A stretch of DNA of 64,000 bases from Eubacterium limosum (GTDB lineage: Bacteria > Bacillota > Clostridia > Eubacteriales > Eubacteriaceae). Made by a program: the position numbers and the translations under genes. Shown here piece by piece: positions 16,365 to 24,724 of the stretch. The stretch lies in contig NZ_CP019962.1 of assembly GCF_000807675.2 (NCBI RefSeq), positions 1,736,001 through 1,800,000 of the forward strand. Reading direction: 5' to 3'. Each line of letters begins with the position of its first letter. Positions within the stretch are counted from its first letter, which is position 1. Below the pieces are notes generated by a model. The model did not search any database. It was not told the DNA's origin and saw only the letters and a list, made by a program, of their open reading frames with translations.

Positions 16365-17249
16365 ATGTCTCTGGGAATAATCGCGTCGATTGCTGCGGCC
16401 TTCAGCTGCGGTGGGATTCTAGTGCTAACAAAATGGATGATGAACACAGGAATGACCTCTGTGGAGGTTCTGTTTTACCGTTTCCTGTTTGTGTTTATTA
16501 TTACAGGGGTATGGTTTATCATAAAAAAACAAAACTGCCGGATTACCTTCAGACAGCTGGTAACACTGGTGCTGCTGACTGTGGCGGGCTATGGCGGGTC
16601 AACCTTTCTGCTGGCCACCTCCTTTAACTTCCTGCCCATGGGGCTGGCCACCATGCTTTACTTTACCTATCCACTGTTTGTGCTGGTTATCATGACCATG
16701 CTTTTCAAAGAAAAATTGACACGAGTAAAAGCCGTTTCATTGTCGTTAGCCATTCTCGGAATCTTTTGCCTGATGAATTTCAGTCTGGAGCTTTTTAATC
16801 TTGGCAGTGTGCTGGCCATTGGATCGGGTCTGGCTTACGCCATCTATCTGGTGGGAATACAGAAGAGCAGTGTCAAGTCGCTGGATAATCTGGTCATTGT
16901 TTTTTACCTTTCAGGATTTAGCTGTATTTTCTTTTTTGTACAGGGGATCCTTGCAGGTACGCCGCAGTTTTTGGCAGTTGATGTTCCGCAGCTTTTAATG
17001 GGAACCTGCATTGGAGCAGTGACTGTCTTTGTGCTTGGGGCTGTTGCCTACTCGATCAAATGCATCGGTTCGACAAAAACCTCATTGATCATTTCTTTTG
17101 AAGCTGTGGTGTCCCTGATCCTGGGAATTTTAATTTTTGGCGATCCGTACAACATGAATACCTGGATCGGCTCCATACTGATGACCCTGTCTGTCATTTT
17201 CATTACCCGAGAAAACACAGAGGAGGCATTGGTCGCAGCTGAAAAATGA
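16365..17249 (+). CDS. EamA/DMT-family permease
   Basis: 294-residue membrane protein of two repeated EamA modules, about ten hydrophobic segments. The first module ends with FLPMGLATMLYFTYPLFV and the second with GSTKTSLIISFEAVVSLILGI. The start at 16365 is favoured because it follows the previous stop at 16345 and begins in the first membrane helix. DMT proteins often export amino acids or metabolites, so it may remove the demethylated product. A paralogue at 29928 is likewise close upstream of a MetH-activation-like gene. Confidence 0.85.
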   Translation: MSLGIIASIAAAFSCGGILVLTKWMMNTGMTSVEVLFYRFLFVFIITGVWFIIKKQNCRITFRQLVTLVLLTVAGYGGSTFLLATSFNFLPMGLATMLYFTYPLFVLVIMTMLFKEKLTRVKAVSLSLAILGIFCLMNFSLELFNLGSVLAIGSGLAYAIYLVGIQKSSVKSLDNLVIVFYLSGFSCIFFFVQGILAGTPQFLAVDVPQLLMGTCIGAVTVFVLGAVAYSIKCIGSTKTSLIISFEAVVSLILGILIFGDPYNMNTWIGSILMTLSVIFITRENTEEALVAAEK

Positions 17250-17277
17250 GTTATAATAGAGAGCAGGAGGTGTGAAA

Positions 17278-17916
17278 ATGGAAAAGGTTTATCATATTCC
17301 TATCCGGATGGAGCGGGATATTGTGTTCAAACGGATGCATATTTATGAAACGCAGCCGAATTATGATGAGTTTTTGACAGCCTACAACGAGCTGGCAGAG
17401 GAGATCCCAAAGCTGGTGGACGCCAGAGGGATTTATGTCCTGAAAAAAGCTGATAACCGTGAGCCGATGCACAAGGGACTTTGCGAGGTCAGCCATTTTG
17501 TATACGTGATGGTCACTCTGGGCGCTGGAATCAGTGAGCGCTGTACCGCTTACTTTGCCGAAAAGGATTATCTGAAGGGATTGATGATTGACTCCATTGC
17601 CGACCAGCTGCTCTTCAATCTATCGGATGATTTTTATCCGGTTATCCGCGAGGATGTTTTCGAGAAGCAGGGCTATGCGCTGACTGTCCGTTACCAGCCA
17701 GACGACTATATTATTCCCATTCAGAATCAGAAGGTTATTCTGGAGGAAGCAGACGGCAGTAACCTGTTAAATGTCTCTGTAACAGAGGGCTTTATGTACA
17801 ATCCCTTGAAAACCATGGGCTATGTATACGGCGCCGATAAAAATATACAGATCGCAGAAAAGGATCATGACTGCAGCCTGTGCTCAAATTACGGTTGTGA
17901 GTTCAGATCTGCGTGA
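17278..17916 (+). CDS. MetH activation-domain-like protein with Cys-rich tail
   Basis: 212-residue protein resembling the C-terminal reactivation domain of cobalamin-dependent methionine synthase: a helical N-terminal half with LAEEIPKLVDARGIY, then NQKVILEE, VSVTEGFMYNPLKTMGYVYG. The AdoMet-binding RxxPGYP segment of MetH is altered to RYQPDDYIIP. A C-terminal CSLCSNYGC motif (about 202-210) could bind a metal or Fe-S cluster. AGGAGG lies seven bases before the ATG at 17278. It probably helps reactivate corrinoid proteins; whether it uses AdoMet is doubtful. A paralogue lies at 31329. Confidence 0.75.
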   Translation: MEKVYHIPIRMERDIVFKRMHIYETQPNYDEFLTAYNELAEEIPKLVDARGIYVLKKADNREPMHKGLCEVSHFVYVMVTLGAGISERCTAYFAEKDYLKGLMIDSIADQLLFNLSDDFYPVIREDVFEKQGYALTVRYQPDDYIIPIQNQKVILEEADGSNLLNVSVTEGFMYNPLKTMGYVYGADKNIQIAEKDHDCSLCSNYGCEFRSA

Positions 17917-17945
17917 GGTTGAAAGACGATCGATGAGGAAAAAAC

Positions 17946-17970
17946 GGTATACGCTGTTTTAACGTATACC
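17946..17970. repeat. Dispersed 25-bp hairpin repeat, copy 1
   Basis: GGTATACG-CTGTTTTAA-CGTATACC: perfect 8-bp arms (10 with flanking AC/GT) and a 9-base loop. It lies between the preceding stop codon and the terminator. Copies 2 and 3 are at 31986 and 53152. Confidence 0.85.
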
Positions 17971-17983
17971 GTTAAAACGAATG

Positions 17984-18008
17984 AAAAGCCCGAAATTCGG
18001 GCTTTTTT
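17984..18008. terminator. Intrinsic terminator between convergent genes
   Basis: AAAAGCCCGAA-ATTCGGGCTTTTTT stem-loop immediately after copy 1 of the 25-bp repeat. It serves the 17278 operon and, on the other strand, the VWA gene. Confidence 0.88.
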
Positions 18009-18652
18009 CAATTTGATCTATTTTTTTCAGAAAAGGACTGATTGCTCTCAATGTCATTTTTGCAGGAGGGAGTAGCTCTGAGAGTCGAAACCATATCGCA
18101 GGCGCATTCCATCATTTTGCAAACGCCTGTGCTGTCGGCTTCATAGGAAAAAGCCCGGTCAGATTGTATGCCGATGGTCTCTGCGACACTTGTCACATCA
18201 ATGTTCGCGCCGAAGAATAAAAATTCCCAGCTGTATTTTTCCTGCTGATGCCGGATCATATCCTGAACTTGCTGATGTGTGTATTTTTTACTGGCGTTTT
18301 CGTAGCCGTCGGTGGTAATGACGACAATCACCTTGGTGGGTCGATCGGACTCAGGCGTTTCGGCAAGACGCAGGCCTGTGTCGGTCACTGCCCGTCCCAC
18401 AGCGTCATAGAGGGCTGTACAGCCTCGGACAAAGTACTGTTGGTCTGTGAGTACGGCGTTTTTAGGGCAGACGCTCTGATAAAGACACTCGTATTCATGA
18501 TCAAAAAGAACGGCAGTTACACGAAGCTCGCCGGCCTTTTCGGCCTGCGCTTTTAAAAATTGATTATAACCGCCAATGGTGTCGGCCTCCAGCCCTGCCA
18601 TTGAGCCGCTTCGGTCCAGTATAAAAACGATCTCTGTTAAATTTGGATTCAT
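18008..18652 (-). CDS. VWA (von Willebrand A) domain protein
   Basis: 214-residue cytoplasmic protein that is almost entirely one VWA domain. The metal-ion adhesion site motif is intact: DRSGS near residue 14, a Thr in the CTALYDAVG segment, and TTDGYEN. The start at 18652 follows AAAGGAG; the longer reading frame upstream has no ribosome binding site. It is divergent from the helix-turn-helix gene at 18738, sharing about 85 bases of control region. Such pairs are common in Firmicutes but I know no assigned function. Confidence 0.88.
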   Translation of the reverse strand: MNPNLTEIVFILDRSGSMAGLEADTIGGYNQFLKAQAEKAGELRVTAVLFDHEYECLYQSVCPKNAVLTDQQYFVRGCTALYDAVGRAVTDTGLRLAETPESDRPTKVIVVITTDGYENASKKYTHQQVQDMIRHQQEKYSWEFLFFGANIDVTSVAETIGIQSDRAFSYEADSTGVCKMMECACDMVSTLRATPSCKNDIESNQSFSEKNRSN

Positions 18653-18737
18653 GATGACGTCTCCTTTCTTTTTATGATATGATAATAACATCTTTGAAAG
18701 AAAAATGGTCGCCTGAAGGGCGACATCGGAGGTTATG

Positions 18738-19325
18738 ATGCTGTCACAGAAATTTTTATCCGAACTCAGAAAATTTGTTAAAAAAGAACAGAGGCAGGCC
18801 GTCGATGAATCTGCCAGAAAAAAGCAAAGAGACTCCGCGGCAGTGTGTGCGCGCAATGTAGAGGCAAAAGCCTTGAAGATTTTTGGAAAGAGCCGAGACT
18901 ATCAAGAGGACGTGTGCCTGAGCCGGGGGACTTTGGTCGCTTCAGAGGAAAGCCTGGACAGCTACATTGTGCTGAACCGGGGACCGGGTTTTACAGGCCT
19001 TCTCTTTGAAATGATTGATGCCCGGGGGCTTTCAGACAAGGCGGTCTACCATAAAGCAGGCATTGACCGCCGGTTGTTTTCAAAAATAAGGAGCGACCCG
19101 GAATACCATCCGTCAAAGGCCACGGTCATCGCTCTGGGCATTGCGCTGGAAGCCGATCTGCCCGAGATGGAAGCTCTTTTGTGCGAAGCCGGTTATGCTC
19201 TTTCCGGCAGCGAAACCTTTGACTTAATCATCCGCTACTGTGTGGAGCAGTGCGTCTTTGACCTGGACGAAATCAATGAGGCGCTGGACAGCTTTCAATT
19301 AAAGCCACTCGGAGGAGTGGCTTAG
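18738..19325 (+). CDS. Helix-turn-helix protein divergent from the VWA gene
   Basis: 195 residues. The first 40 are basic and helical. Residues about 95-145 look like an XRE/Cro-like DNA-binding unit (LSDKAVYHKAGIDRRLFSKI, then TVIALGIALEADLPEMEALL). The C-terminal part ends with an acidic helix. GGAGG stands five bases before the ATG at 18738; an ATG at 18735 is also possible. It may regulate the VWA gene. Not recognised beyond the HTH-like segment. Confidence 0.7.
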   Translation: MLSQKFLSELRKFVKKEQRQAVDESARKKQRDSAAVCARNVEAKALKIFGKSRDYQEDVCLSRGTLVASEESLDSYIVLNRGPGFTGLLFEMIDARGLSDKAVYHKAGIDRRLFSKIRSDPEYHPSKATVIALGIALEADLPEMEALLCEAGYALSGSETFDLIIRYCVEQCVFDLDEINEALDSFQLKPLGGVA

Positions 19326-19336
19326 AAATTTCTTTT

Positions 19337-20599
19337 TTATTTTTTTCCGGACCGGTATTTCTTTGGGGTAATACCGGTTATTTTTTTAAAAACCTTTGTG
19401 AAATAGCTCTGATCCTCATAGCCGACGAAAAGAGCGACCTCGACAATGCTCATTTTGGTGTTCTGCAAGAGCTCCTTGCTCCGGTTGATTCGAATTTCGT
19501 TGAGATACTGTGTGAAGCTGATGCCTGTTTCTTCTTTAAACAGCTTAGACAGGTAGGAGTCCGAAACATGCAGGTAGTCCGCCAGCTTTTGGAGTGTGAT
19601 TTTATTCATGTAATTGGCTCTTGTGTGCTCAATGGCCTGGTTGATCAGGTAAGAGTCTCCGGAGTAGATATTGTTAAAAATATTTTTTGTGAAATGGTCA
19701 ATAATTTTAACGGTCCATGAACTCAGAACCTGAATGCTGTCAATTTTATTGAGCTCAGTAATCAGGTCAAGATTCAGGCCGAAGATTTTTTCAAGCGAGG
19801 CGCCGCCCTCCACCGAAGCGCGGGAGAGAATGGTGACAAGCTCTAGAATCCTGGCCTTGATGACCTCAAGGTTGCCGCCCTCAATCAGCAGAATTTCATT
19901 GACTAAAAACTTGAGGGTTACCTGGGCGCCCTCGTGATCGCCCTCCTTCACCTGCCGCACCAGCTCCTGCTCTTTTTCATAGGGATAAACCAGTGGGATA
20001 TTGTTCTTTTTATGCTCGTGGATACGCTCTCCAATTTCAGATTGATCGTGGTATTCAGAGCTTAGCTTTTCATAGGCTTCTGTATTGGGGTACAGGCTCA
20101 GGATAGCCGCGTTTAAGAGTTTGGCTAAATGATTTACCTGGGAAGGGGTGAAGATCTTCATATTTCGGATAAAGAGCGTGGTGTTGTAGAGCACCTCAGG
20201 TGAGGCTTGGTGGATGGTGAACATGTCCCGGATGGTGCTCTCCTCAATGGTTCCCATGGCAATGGGGCCGGCAATGACAGAACCGGCAAACTGCTGGTCG
20301 TCGAGGATAGCGATGGCAATGTTGACAAAGCCTGAGGGACAGACAAAAATATAGGGCTCTCCAAGCCGGTGTGCCCAGGTTGCGGCAAAGTGCAGTGCGT
20401 TTGGACAGAGACTGGATTCTGTCTCGGACTGGTTGAAGTATCGGCAGATTTTTTTATCCTCAAAGTAGGTGCCCAGCGGATGGGTGTTCTGGTCATATAA
20501 GGTTACCGGAACATCTGTCGCATAATAAAATGAGGTGAGAATGTCTTCAATGGCCTCGAGGTTCAACTGGTGGTCATCTTTAAAAATAGTTGCTTTCAT
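19337..20599 (-). CDS. AraC-family regulator with PocR sensory domain
   Basis: 420-residue regulator. Residues about 10-165 match the PocR ligand domain (conserved CRYFNQSE, SSLCPNALHFA and IFVCPSGFVNIAIAI with paired cysteines). PocR domains sense small metabolites and often accompany corrinoid-linked pathways. A helical linker follows. The C-terminal 105 residues form the AraC double helix-turn-helix (KITLQKLADYLHVSDSYLSKLFKEE and MSIVEVALFVGYEDQSYFTKVFKK). It is downstream of, and on the same strand as, the OCD-corrinoid-MttB operon, separated by a terminator and about 300 bases, so it may control that operon. Confidence 0.9.
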   Translation of the reverse strand: MKATIFKDDHQLNLEAIEDILTSFYYATDVPVTLYDQNTHPLGTYFEDKKICRYFNQSETESSLCPNALHFAATWAHRLGEPYIFVCPSGFVNIAIAILDDQQFAGSVIAGPIAMGTIEESTIRDMFTIHQASPEVLYNTTLFIRNMKIFTPSQVNHLAKLLNAAILSLYPNTEAYEKLSSEYHDQSEIGERIHEHKKNNIPLVYPYEKEQELVRQVKEGDHEGAQVTLKFLVNEILLIEGGNLEVIKARILELVTILSRASVEGGASLEKIFGLNLDLITELNKIDSIQVLSSWTVKIIDHFTKNIFNNIYSGDSYLINQAIEHTRANYMNKITLQKLADYLHVSDSYLSKLFKEETGISFTQYLNEIRINRSKELLQNTKMSIVEVALFVGYEDQSYFTKVFKKITGITPKKYRSGKK

Positions 20600-20831
20600 A
20601 GAATTATCAGCCTTCCTGTCCTTTCTGCATTTGTTATTTATTATTATATCATATTTTAAAAATATCTACAAAAGTTTTGTTGGAATATACCATAAAAATC
20701 CTTTAAAATGCCAAAATATATCAAAAAATTTATAAAATTAAAAAAATAATTTTATATTTATTACAAAATTATAAGCGGATTAAAAACAGGACGATTATAA
20801 GGAATTCGTAAATTTATTTCCTAAAGTTCAA
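20600..20831. other. A/T-rich upstream region of the PocR/AraC gene
   Basis: About 230 bases of very A/T-rich DNA with no open frame that I would call a gene. It should carry the promoter of the gene starting at 20599 but I cannot single one out. Confidence 0.4.
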
Positions 20832-20876
20832 CTACAAAAATAAAACCGGTATGCTTGCTGGGGCTGCATACCGGCT
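20832..20876 (-). terminator. Intrinsic terminator of the OCD-corrinoid-MttB operon
   Basis: CCGGTATGC (20846-20854) pairs with GCATACCGG (20866-20874). On the minus strand the stem is followed by TTTTATTTTT. Confidence 0.85.
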
Positions 20877-20903
20877 TTGAAAAGAGGGATTTCTCTGAGG
20901 CTT

Positions 20904-22361
20904 TTAGAATTTTTCAGATTCAGGTAAAAATTTGTTTAAAATTTGTTTCTGAGTTTGTGTTAAATCGGGCAGAATGTAATTTTCAACTCTTTCTTCAATT
21001 TCCTTTGCCGCCCGTTCGCGGATATCACCAATTTTGTCAGCGATAGGCTGGGGATCTCCGGCGGCGCGGTTAAAGAGCTTGGTCAGGTAGTGCTCCTGAC
21101 GGTAGTCTTTTGGTGTCCTGCCGGACAGATAATTACCAAGCGGTCCGGCTTTTTTGATTTCATCAAAAACCTTTTCGGCCTTTGTATCGCTGATATCAAT
21201 ACCGCGGTTCAGTCTCAGAAGAATTCGATTAACTTCTTCGTCCATCACGAATTTTTCATAGCTTCCGAGGGCATAGGACTGGAGGATGCCCGCATGGTGC
21301 AGGATAAAGTCTGCTTTGCCCAGGTAGGTTGTCATAAGGTTCATAAAGGTTTCCACCCCGGCCTGGTAATCGGGCTTCATGGAGTCTGTTCCAGCAACGC
21401 CGGTGCGCACTGGTATCTGGTAATAGCGTGCCAGGGCCAGGGAAGACATTTGGATCAGCTGAGCCTCCGGTGCGCCGATGGCGAGAGCTACCTCACGCAT
21501 ATCTGTGGCGCTCGAGACAGAGCCATAAATAACAGGCACACCTGGATTGATGAGCTGAGTCAGTACGATACCGGACAGAATGGTCGCGTTGTTCTGGATT
21601 ACAGTTCCGAGCAGCGCTGCCGGGGCAGTCATGTTTGTCATGGAACAGGTGATAATGGTTACAGGCTGTCCTTCTTCGCATAAGCCGATAATGTTATCCA
21701 GCACCTCGTAGGAGTAACCAAGGGGTGAGAGCGCGCACGCATTGGTCAGGAGAACTGGTTTATCCCAGATATCGTAGAACTCTTTGTAAAGATTCGCAAT
21801 ACCGCGGGCGGCTTTCTTGAGACTTTTGCCGCGGGTGTTCAGGCTGTTGGCCACATTGCCATAGGTTGGCTTTTTTGAATATTTCAGGCACATGGAGACC
21901 TGAGGCAGGTAAAAGTCATCCTGATCTTTGTCAAGGTCAGGGGTATCGAAAGCAGCATTGTTGACAAAATCAGTCACATCGCTGGTGTCCATGAGTTTCA
22001 GAAATTTAATCATGTCCGCCATCTGGGCCACACGGTAGGTATCATCCTCAAACAGGAACTTGGAAGGACCATAGCAGCCAACTGTTTTTGGACGGAAGGG
22101 TTCACCAATTGATGTTTCACCGCTGCTTGTATGAACAGTGAAGGTTTTGGGAACCGTCTCCAGTGCTGCGTTTAATAAGGATTCATCGATTTTAACAATA
22201 CTTCCTTCAACCGTTGCTCCGTGTTTTTTGAAAATATCCAATGCTTCTTCGCAATTGAAGGAGACACCCACTTCTTTTAAAACTTTCAGGGTGTATTCAT
22301 GCAGAAGTTCAACATCGCGGGTAGAGACATAATTTTCATAAAATTTTCGATTAATATACAT
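20904..22361 (-). CDS. MttB-family corrinoid methyltransferase, non-pyrrolysine
   Basis: 485-residue MttB-superfamily methyltransferase with an uninterrupted frame. Landmarks include VLKEVGVSFNCEEALDIF, TAPAALLGTVIQNNATILSGI, RTGVAGTDSMKPDYQAG and FILHHAGILQSYA followed by SYEKFVMDEE. GGAGG precedes the start. It is the third gene of an operon with an ornithine cyclodeaminase-family enzyme and a corrinoid protein, the only methyltransferase here with its corrinoid partner directly adjacent. The OCD-like enzyme suggests a proline- or ornithine-derived betaine as substrate, for example proline betaine, but this is inference. Confidence 0.93.
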   Translation of the reverse strand: MYINRKFYENYVSTRDVELLHEYTLKVLKEVGVSFNCEEALDIFKKHGATVEGSIVKIDESLLNAALETVPKTFTVHTSSGETSIGEPFRPKTVGCYGPSKFLFEDDTYRVAQMADMIKFLKLMDTSDVTDFVNNAAFDTPDLDKDQDDFYLPQVSMCLKYSKKPTYGNVANSLNTRGKSLKKAARGIANLYKEFYDIWDKPVLLTNACALSPLGYSYEVLDNIIGLCEEGQPVTIITCSMTNMTAPAALLGTVIQNNATILSGIVLTQLINPGVPVIYGSVSSATDMREVALAIGAPEAQLIQMSSLALARYYQIPVRTGVAGTDSMKPDYQAGVETFMNLMTTYLGKADFILHHAGILQSYALGSYEKFVMDEEVNRILLRLNRGIDISDTKAEKVFDEIKKAGPLGNYLSGRTPKDYRQEHYLTKLFNRAAGDPQPIADKIGDIRERAAKEIEERVENYILPDLTQTQKQILNKFLPESEKF

Positions 22362-22427
22362 TATTGGATTCCTCCGATATTTTTTGAATTATGGATGCAA
22401 CGGTATCCAAAGGCAGTCGCATCAATG

Positions 22428-22463
22428 GCCCACTCTTTTTTGAAAGAGGAAGAAAGAGTGGGC
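22428..22463 (-). other. Intercistronic hairpin between corrinoid and methyltransferase genes
   Basis: GCCCACTCTTT (22428-22438) and AAAGAGTGGGC (22453-22463) form a perfect 11-bp stem with no U-tract. It may stabilise or process the mRNA so the two products differ in amount. Confidence 0.6.
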
Positions 22464-22510
22464 AGGTTCTTTATTTTAAAAATTTGTCAAAATAGTTTGT
22501 TTTTAAGTTT

Positions 22511-23131
22511 TTAAACCAATGCTTTGGCTTTTTCGGCTGCAGTTGACGCATCAGCGGTGTAGATGGCGCTGATCTTTTCAGCGTAGGCTGGTGTTACTGG
22601 TGCGCCGCCGATCATATACTTGGCATCAATGCCTGCGTCCTTACAGGTTTTGATAATTTCATCCATGTAAGTCATGGTCGTTGTCAGCATGGCGGACATG
22701 GCCACAATATCCGCATTGTTTTCTTTAGCGGCTTCAACGAAGGCTTCCTTTTTAGCGTCAACACCAAGATTAACTACTTTGAATCCAGCACTTTCAAGCA
22801 TCATAACCACCAGGTTTTTCCCAATGTCATGGAGATCGCCTTTGACAGTGCCGATGACAACTGTACCAAGGGAGGTAACATCACCTTCGGCCAGAAGCGG
22901 CTTAACAATGTCCATGCCAGCGTTCATGGCGCGGGCAGCCATTAAAACCTCAGGAACAAACATTTCGCCGTTTGCAAACTTTTCACCGACAACATTCATA
23001 CCGGTCAACAGACCATCATTGATGATTTCAAGAGGTGATGCATTGCCAGATAAAGCGGCATTAACTTCATTGACAACGCCGTTTTCGTTTCCGCTTACAA
23101 CATAATCGCTGATCATTGCATAGTTACTCAT
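22511..23131 (-). CDS. Methyltransferase corrinoid protein (MttC/MtbC family)
   Basis: 206-residue corrinoid carrier. Helical cap with GEKFANGEMFVPEVLMAARAM, then the cobalt-binding motif DLHDIG, SAMLTTT and GGAPVTP of the B12 fold. GTGAGGA precedes the ATG. It sits between the OCD-like gene and the MttB homologue at 20904 and should be the methyl acceptor for that enzyme. It is close to the copy at 13099, so the two may be interchangeable. Confidence 0.96.
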   Translation of the reverse strand: MSNYAMISDYVVSGNENGVVNEVNAALSGNASPLEIINDGLLTGMNVVGEKFANGEMFVPEVLMAARAMNAGMDIVKPLLAEGDVTSLGTVVIGTVKGDLHDIGKNLVVMMLESAGFKVVNLGVDAKKEAFVEAAKENNADIVAMSAMLTTTMTYMDEIIKTCKDAGIDAKYMIGGAPVTPAYAEKISAIYTADASTAAEKAKALV

Positions 23132-23172
23132 AATTTTATCCTCACTTTTTTTAATTTTATATAAGAATGCTT

Positions 23173-24216
23173 TTACAGGGCAAGCTTTTGGCCAATGCCC
23201 TTTTCAAGGGCGATATCGAATATTGCGCGGGCAACTGTCATATCACAGACAGACATCCCAATGTTACTGCAGACAATCAGTTCATCCTTGGAAGTTCGGC
23301 CTTCAGCTAAGCCAGCGAGAATCTCGCCGGTCTGGCAGTAAACCTTCGGGAGCCCCTTATCTGACGGGAAGTAGCCCATCTCTGCAAACAGCTCGTGCTC
23401 TTCTTTGCTGTCGACAATGTATTTATCGGCGCGGTACTGTGTCTTAAGGTCAAAGAAGGTGTTCATGTCACAGGGCACAATGGTCTGTCCGGCTGAGATC
23501 CATTCGTCCTTAACAACGCACAGAGGATCTTTCAGGATGATGGTGGCCGAACTCATGACCTCGCATTTTTCAGCGATTTCCTGAGGCGAAGCCGCCTTGA
23601 CGATTTCAACATCAATTTCGGGCTGGACAATTTTAATCAGGTTATCCGCAGCTGCTTCCACGACATCATATACATAAATTTTTTTCAGGTTTTTAAGTGT
23701 TTTCGTGACATAACGCACATGCTCAATCCCCTGTACACCACAGCCGAACATACCAAAGTTTTCAGCATCTGGATGAAGGGCAGCAGCAGCTAAGACTGTA
23801 ACAGCCGGTGTTCGCATGGCGGTAATCCAGGCACTGTCCATCACTGCGACAGGGACACCAGAAAGCACATCATTTAATACCAAAAGGCCAGTTGTCTGTG
23901 GAAGATTGTACTTCTTTGGATTGTTTGGGTAGCATTCGATCCATTTACACCCAATGGCTCTCTGCTCTGGAACATAGGCTGGCATTGCATGGAAAAAGAC
24001 TTCTGTCCATGGATGAACGCCAATTTTTGCGGGCATCTCAAATTCTTTTTTTCCATGGGAGATCAACGTTTTCTTGGTGATTTCCAGAATATCGTCGCGT
24101 GTGAGGCCGATATTCTCACATTCTGGTTTTGTCAGATAAATAATTTCTTTGCCAATATCCAGTTTCTTCGAAATGTTTTCTCTGTCTTGTTCAAAATAAG
24201 CGTGATCAAAATTCAT
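23173..24216 (-). CDS. Ornithine cyclodeaminase / mu-crystallin family protein
   Basis: 347-residue NAD(P)-binding enzyme. The Rossmann motif is GCGVQGIEHVRY near residue 170, preceded by SAWITAMRTPAV, typical of the family, whose members include ornithine cyclodeaminase, delta-1-pyrroline-2-carboxylate reductase and other ketimine reductases. The ATG at 24216 has GGAGGG seven bases upstream; an upstream TTG overlaps that site and is rejected. It is first in the operon under a sigma-54-type promoter, followed by corrinoid protein and methyltransferase. A step on a cyclic imino acid linked to proline betaine use is a reasonable but untested idea. Confidence 0.88.
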   Translation of the reverse strand: MNFDHAYFEQDRENISKKLDIGKEIIYLTKPECENIGLTRDDILEITKKTLISHGKKEFEMPAKIGVHPWTEVFFHAMPAYVPEQRAIGCKWIECYPNNPKKYNLPQTTGLLVLNDVLSGVPVAVMDSAWITAMRTPAVTVLAAAALHPDAENFGMFGCGVQGIEHVRYVTKTLKNLKKIYVYDVVEAAADNLIKIVQPEIDVEIVKAASPQEIAEKCEVMSSATIILKDPLCVVKDEWISAGQTIVPCDMNTFFDLKTQYRADKYIVDSKEEHELFAEMGYFPSDKGLPKVYCQTGEILAGLAEGRTSKDELIVCSNIGMSVCDMTVARAIFDIALEKGIGQKLAL

Positions 24217-24272
24217 ATATATTCCCTCCAAAAGTTAATAGATTAAAAAAGTTTATGTTTGCTGGATAAGAG

Positions 24273-24290
24273 ACGCAATACTTGTGCCAA
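24273..24290 (-). promoter_or_regulatory. Sigma-54 (RpoN) promoter for the OCD-corrinoid-MttB operon
   Basis: Minus-strand TTTGGCACAAGTATTGCG, with GG-N10-GC spacing and consensus flanks, about 55 bases upstream of the start at 24216. Confidence 0.87.
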
Positions 24291-24447
24291 AATTTCTGGT
24301 TTTCGTAAAAATAAAGTGTCTTAAACTTTGATTACATATATATAACCAAGAAAAAGTACTTTCGGAAAAGCATTAAGAAAAAAATCGGAGAGTGCGCGGG
24401 TCAAAAAAAGCGTCTTAAAACCGGACGTTTTTTTGACAAATAATAAC

Positions 24448-24561
24448 AATTTTTACATTTTTTGACAAAATGAAAAGGCTTATTAAAAAGTTTTCGTTAT
24501 TTTTTTAACATTTTTAGCGGGTGTAAAAAATGTCAAAATAATTTTTACATTTTTTGACAAA
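24448..24561. promoter_or_regulatory. Repeated motif midway between divergent sigma-54 promoters (candidate enhancer)
   Basis: A 22-bp sequence with core TTTTTACATTTTTTGACAAA occurs exactly at 24448-24469 and 24540-24561. An inverted related copy, TGTAAAAAATGTCA, is at 24522-24535, and a partial copy near 24428-24441. The cluster is centred about 220 bases from each -24 element (24288 and 24727), the expected layout for shared activator binding. The rest of 24217-24811 has no gene. Confidence 0.6.
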
Positions 24562-24724
24562 TTTGACGTTTTTTATTCAAATGAATTAATACGTTTTCAA
24601 TAGAAATTCTTTCTTAATAAAATGGAATAAAATTTTACGACAGGAAGGAGACTTTTGTATATATAAGGTTGGAAAATCACAAATACCAGTTAAAACTACC
24701 ACTTTTTTAAAATGTTTTACGAAT

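Noticed and set aside
18653-18856. Longer N-terminus for the VWA protein
   Set aside because: No ribosome binding site, not VWA-like, and it overlaps the divergent gene; the ATG at 18652 has AAAGGAG.
22385-22412. Sigma-54-like sequence (TTTGGATACCG-TTGCAT, minus strand) upstream of the methyltransferase at 20904
   Set aside because: GG to GC spacing is 8, not 10, and the gene is already within an operon started at 24273.
24221-24231. TTG start giving five extra residues on the OCD-family protein
   Set aside because: It would overlap GGAGGG, which is the ribosome binding site for the ATG at 24216.
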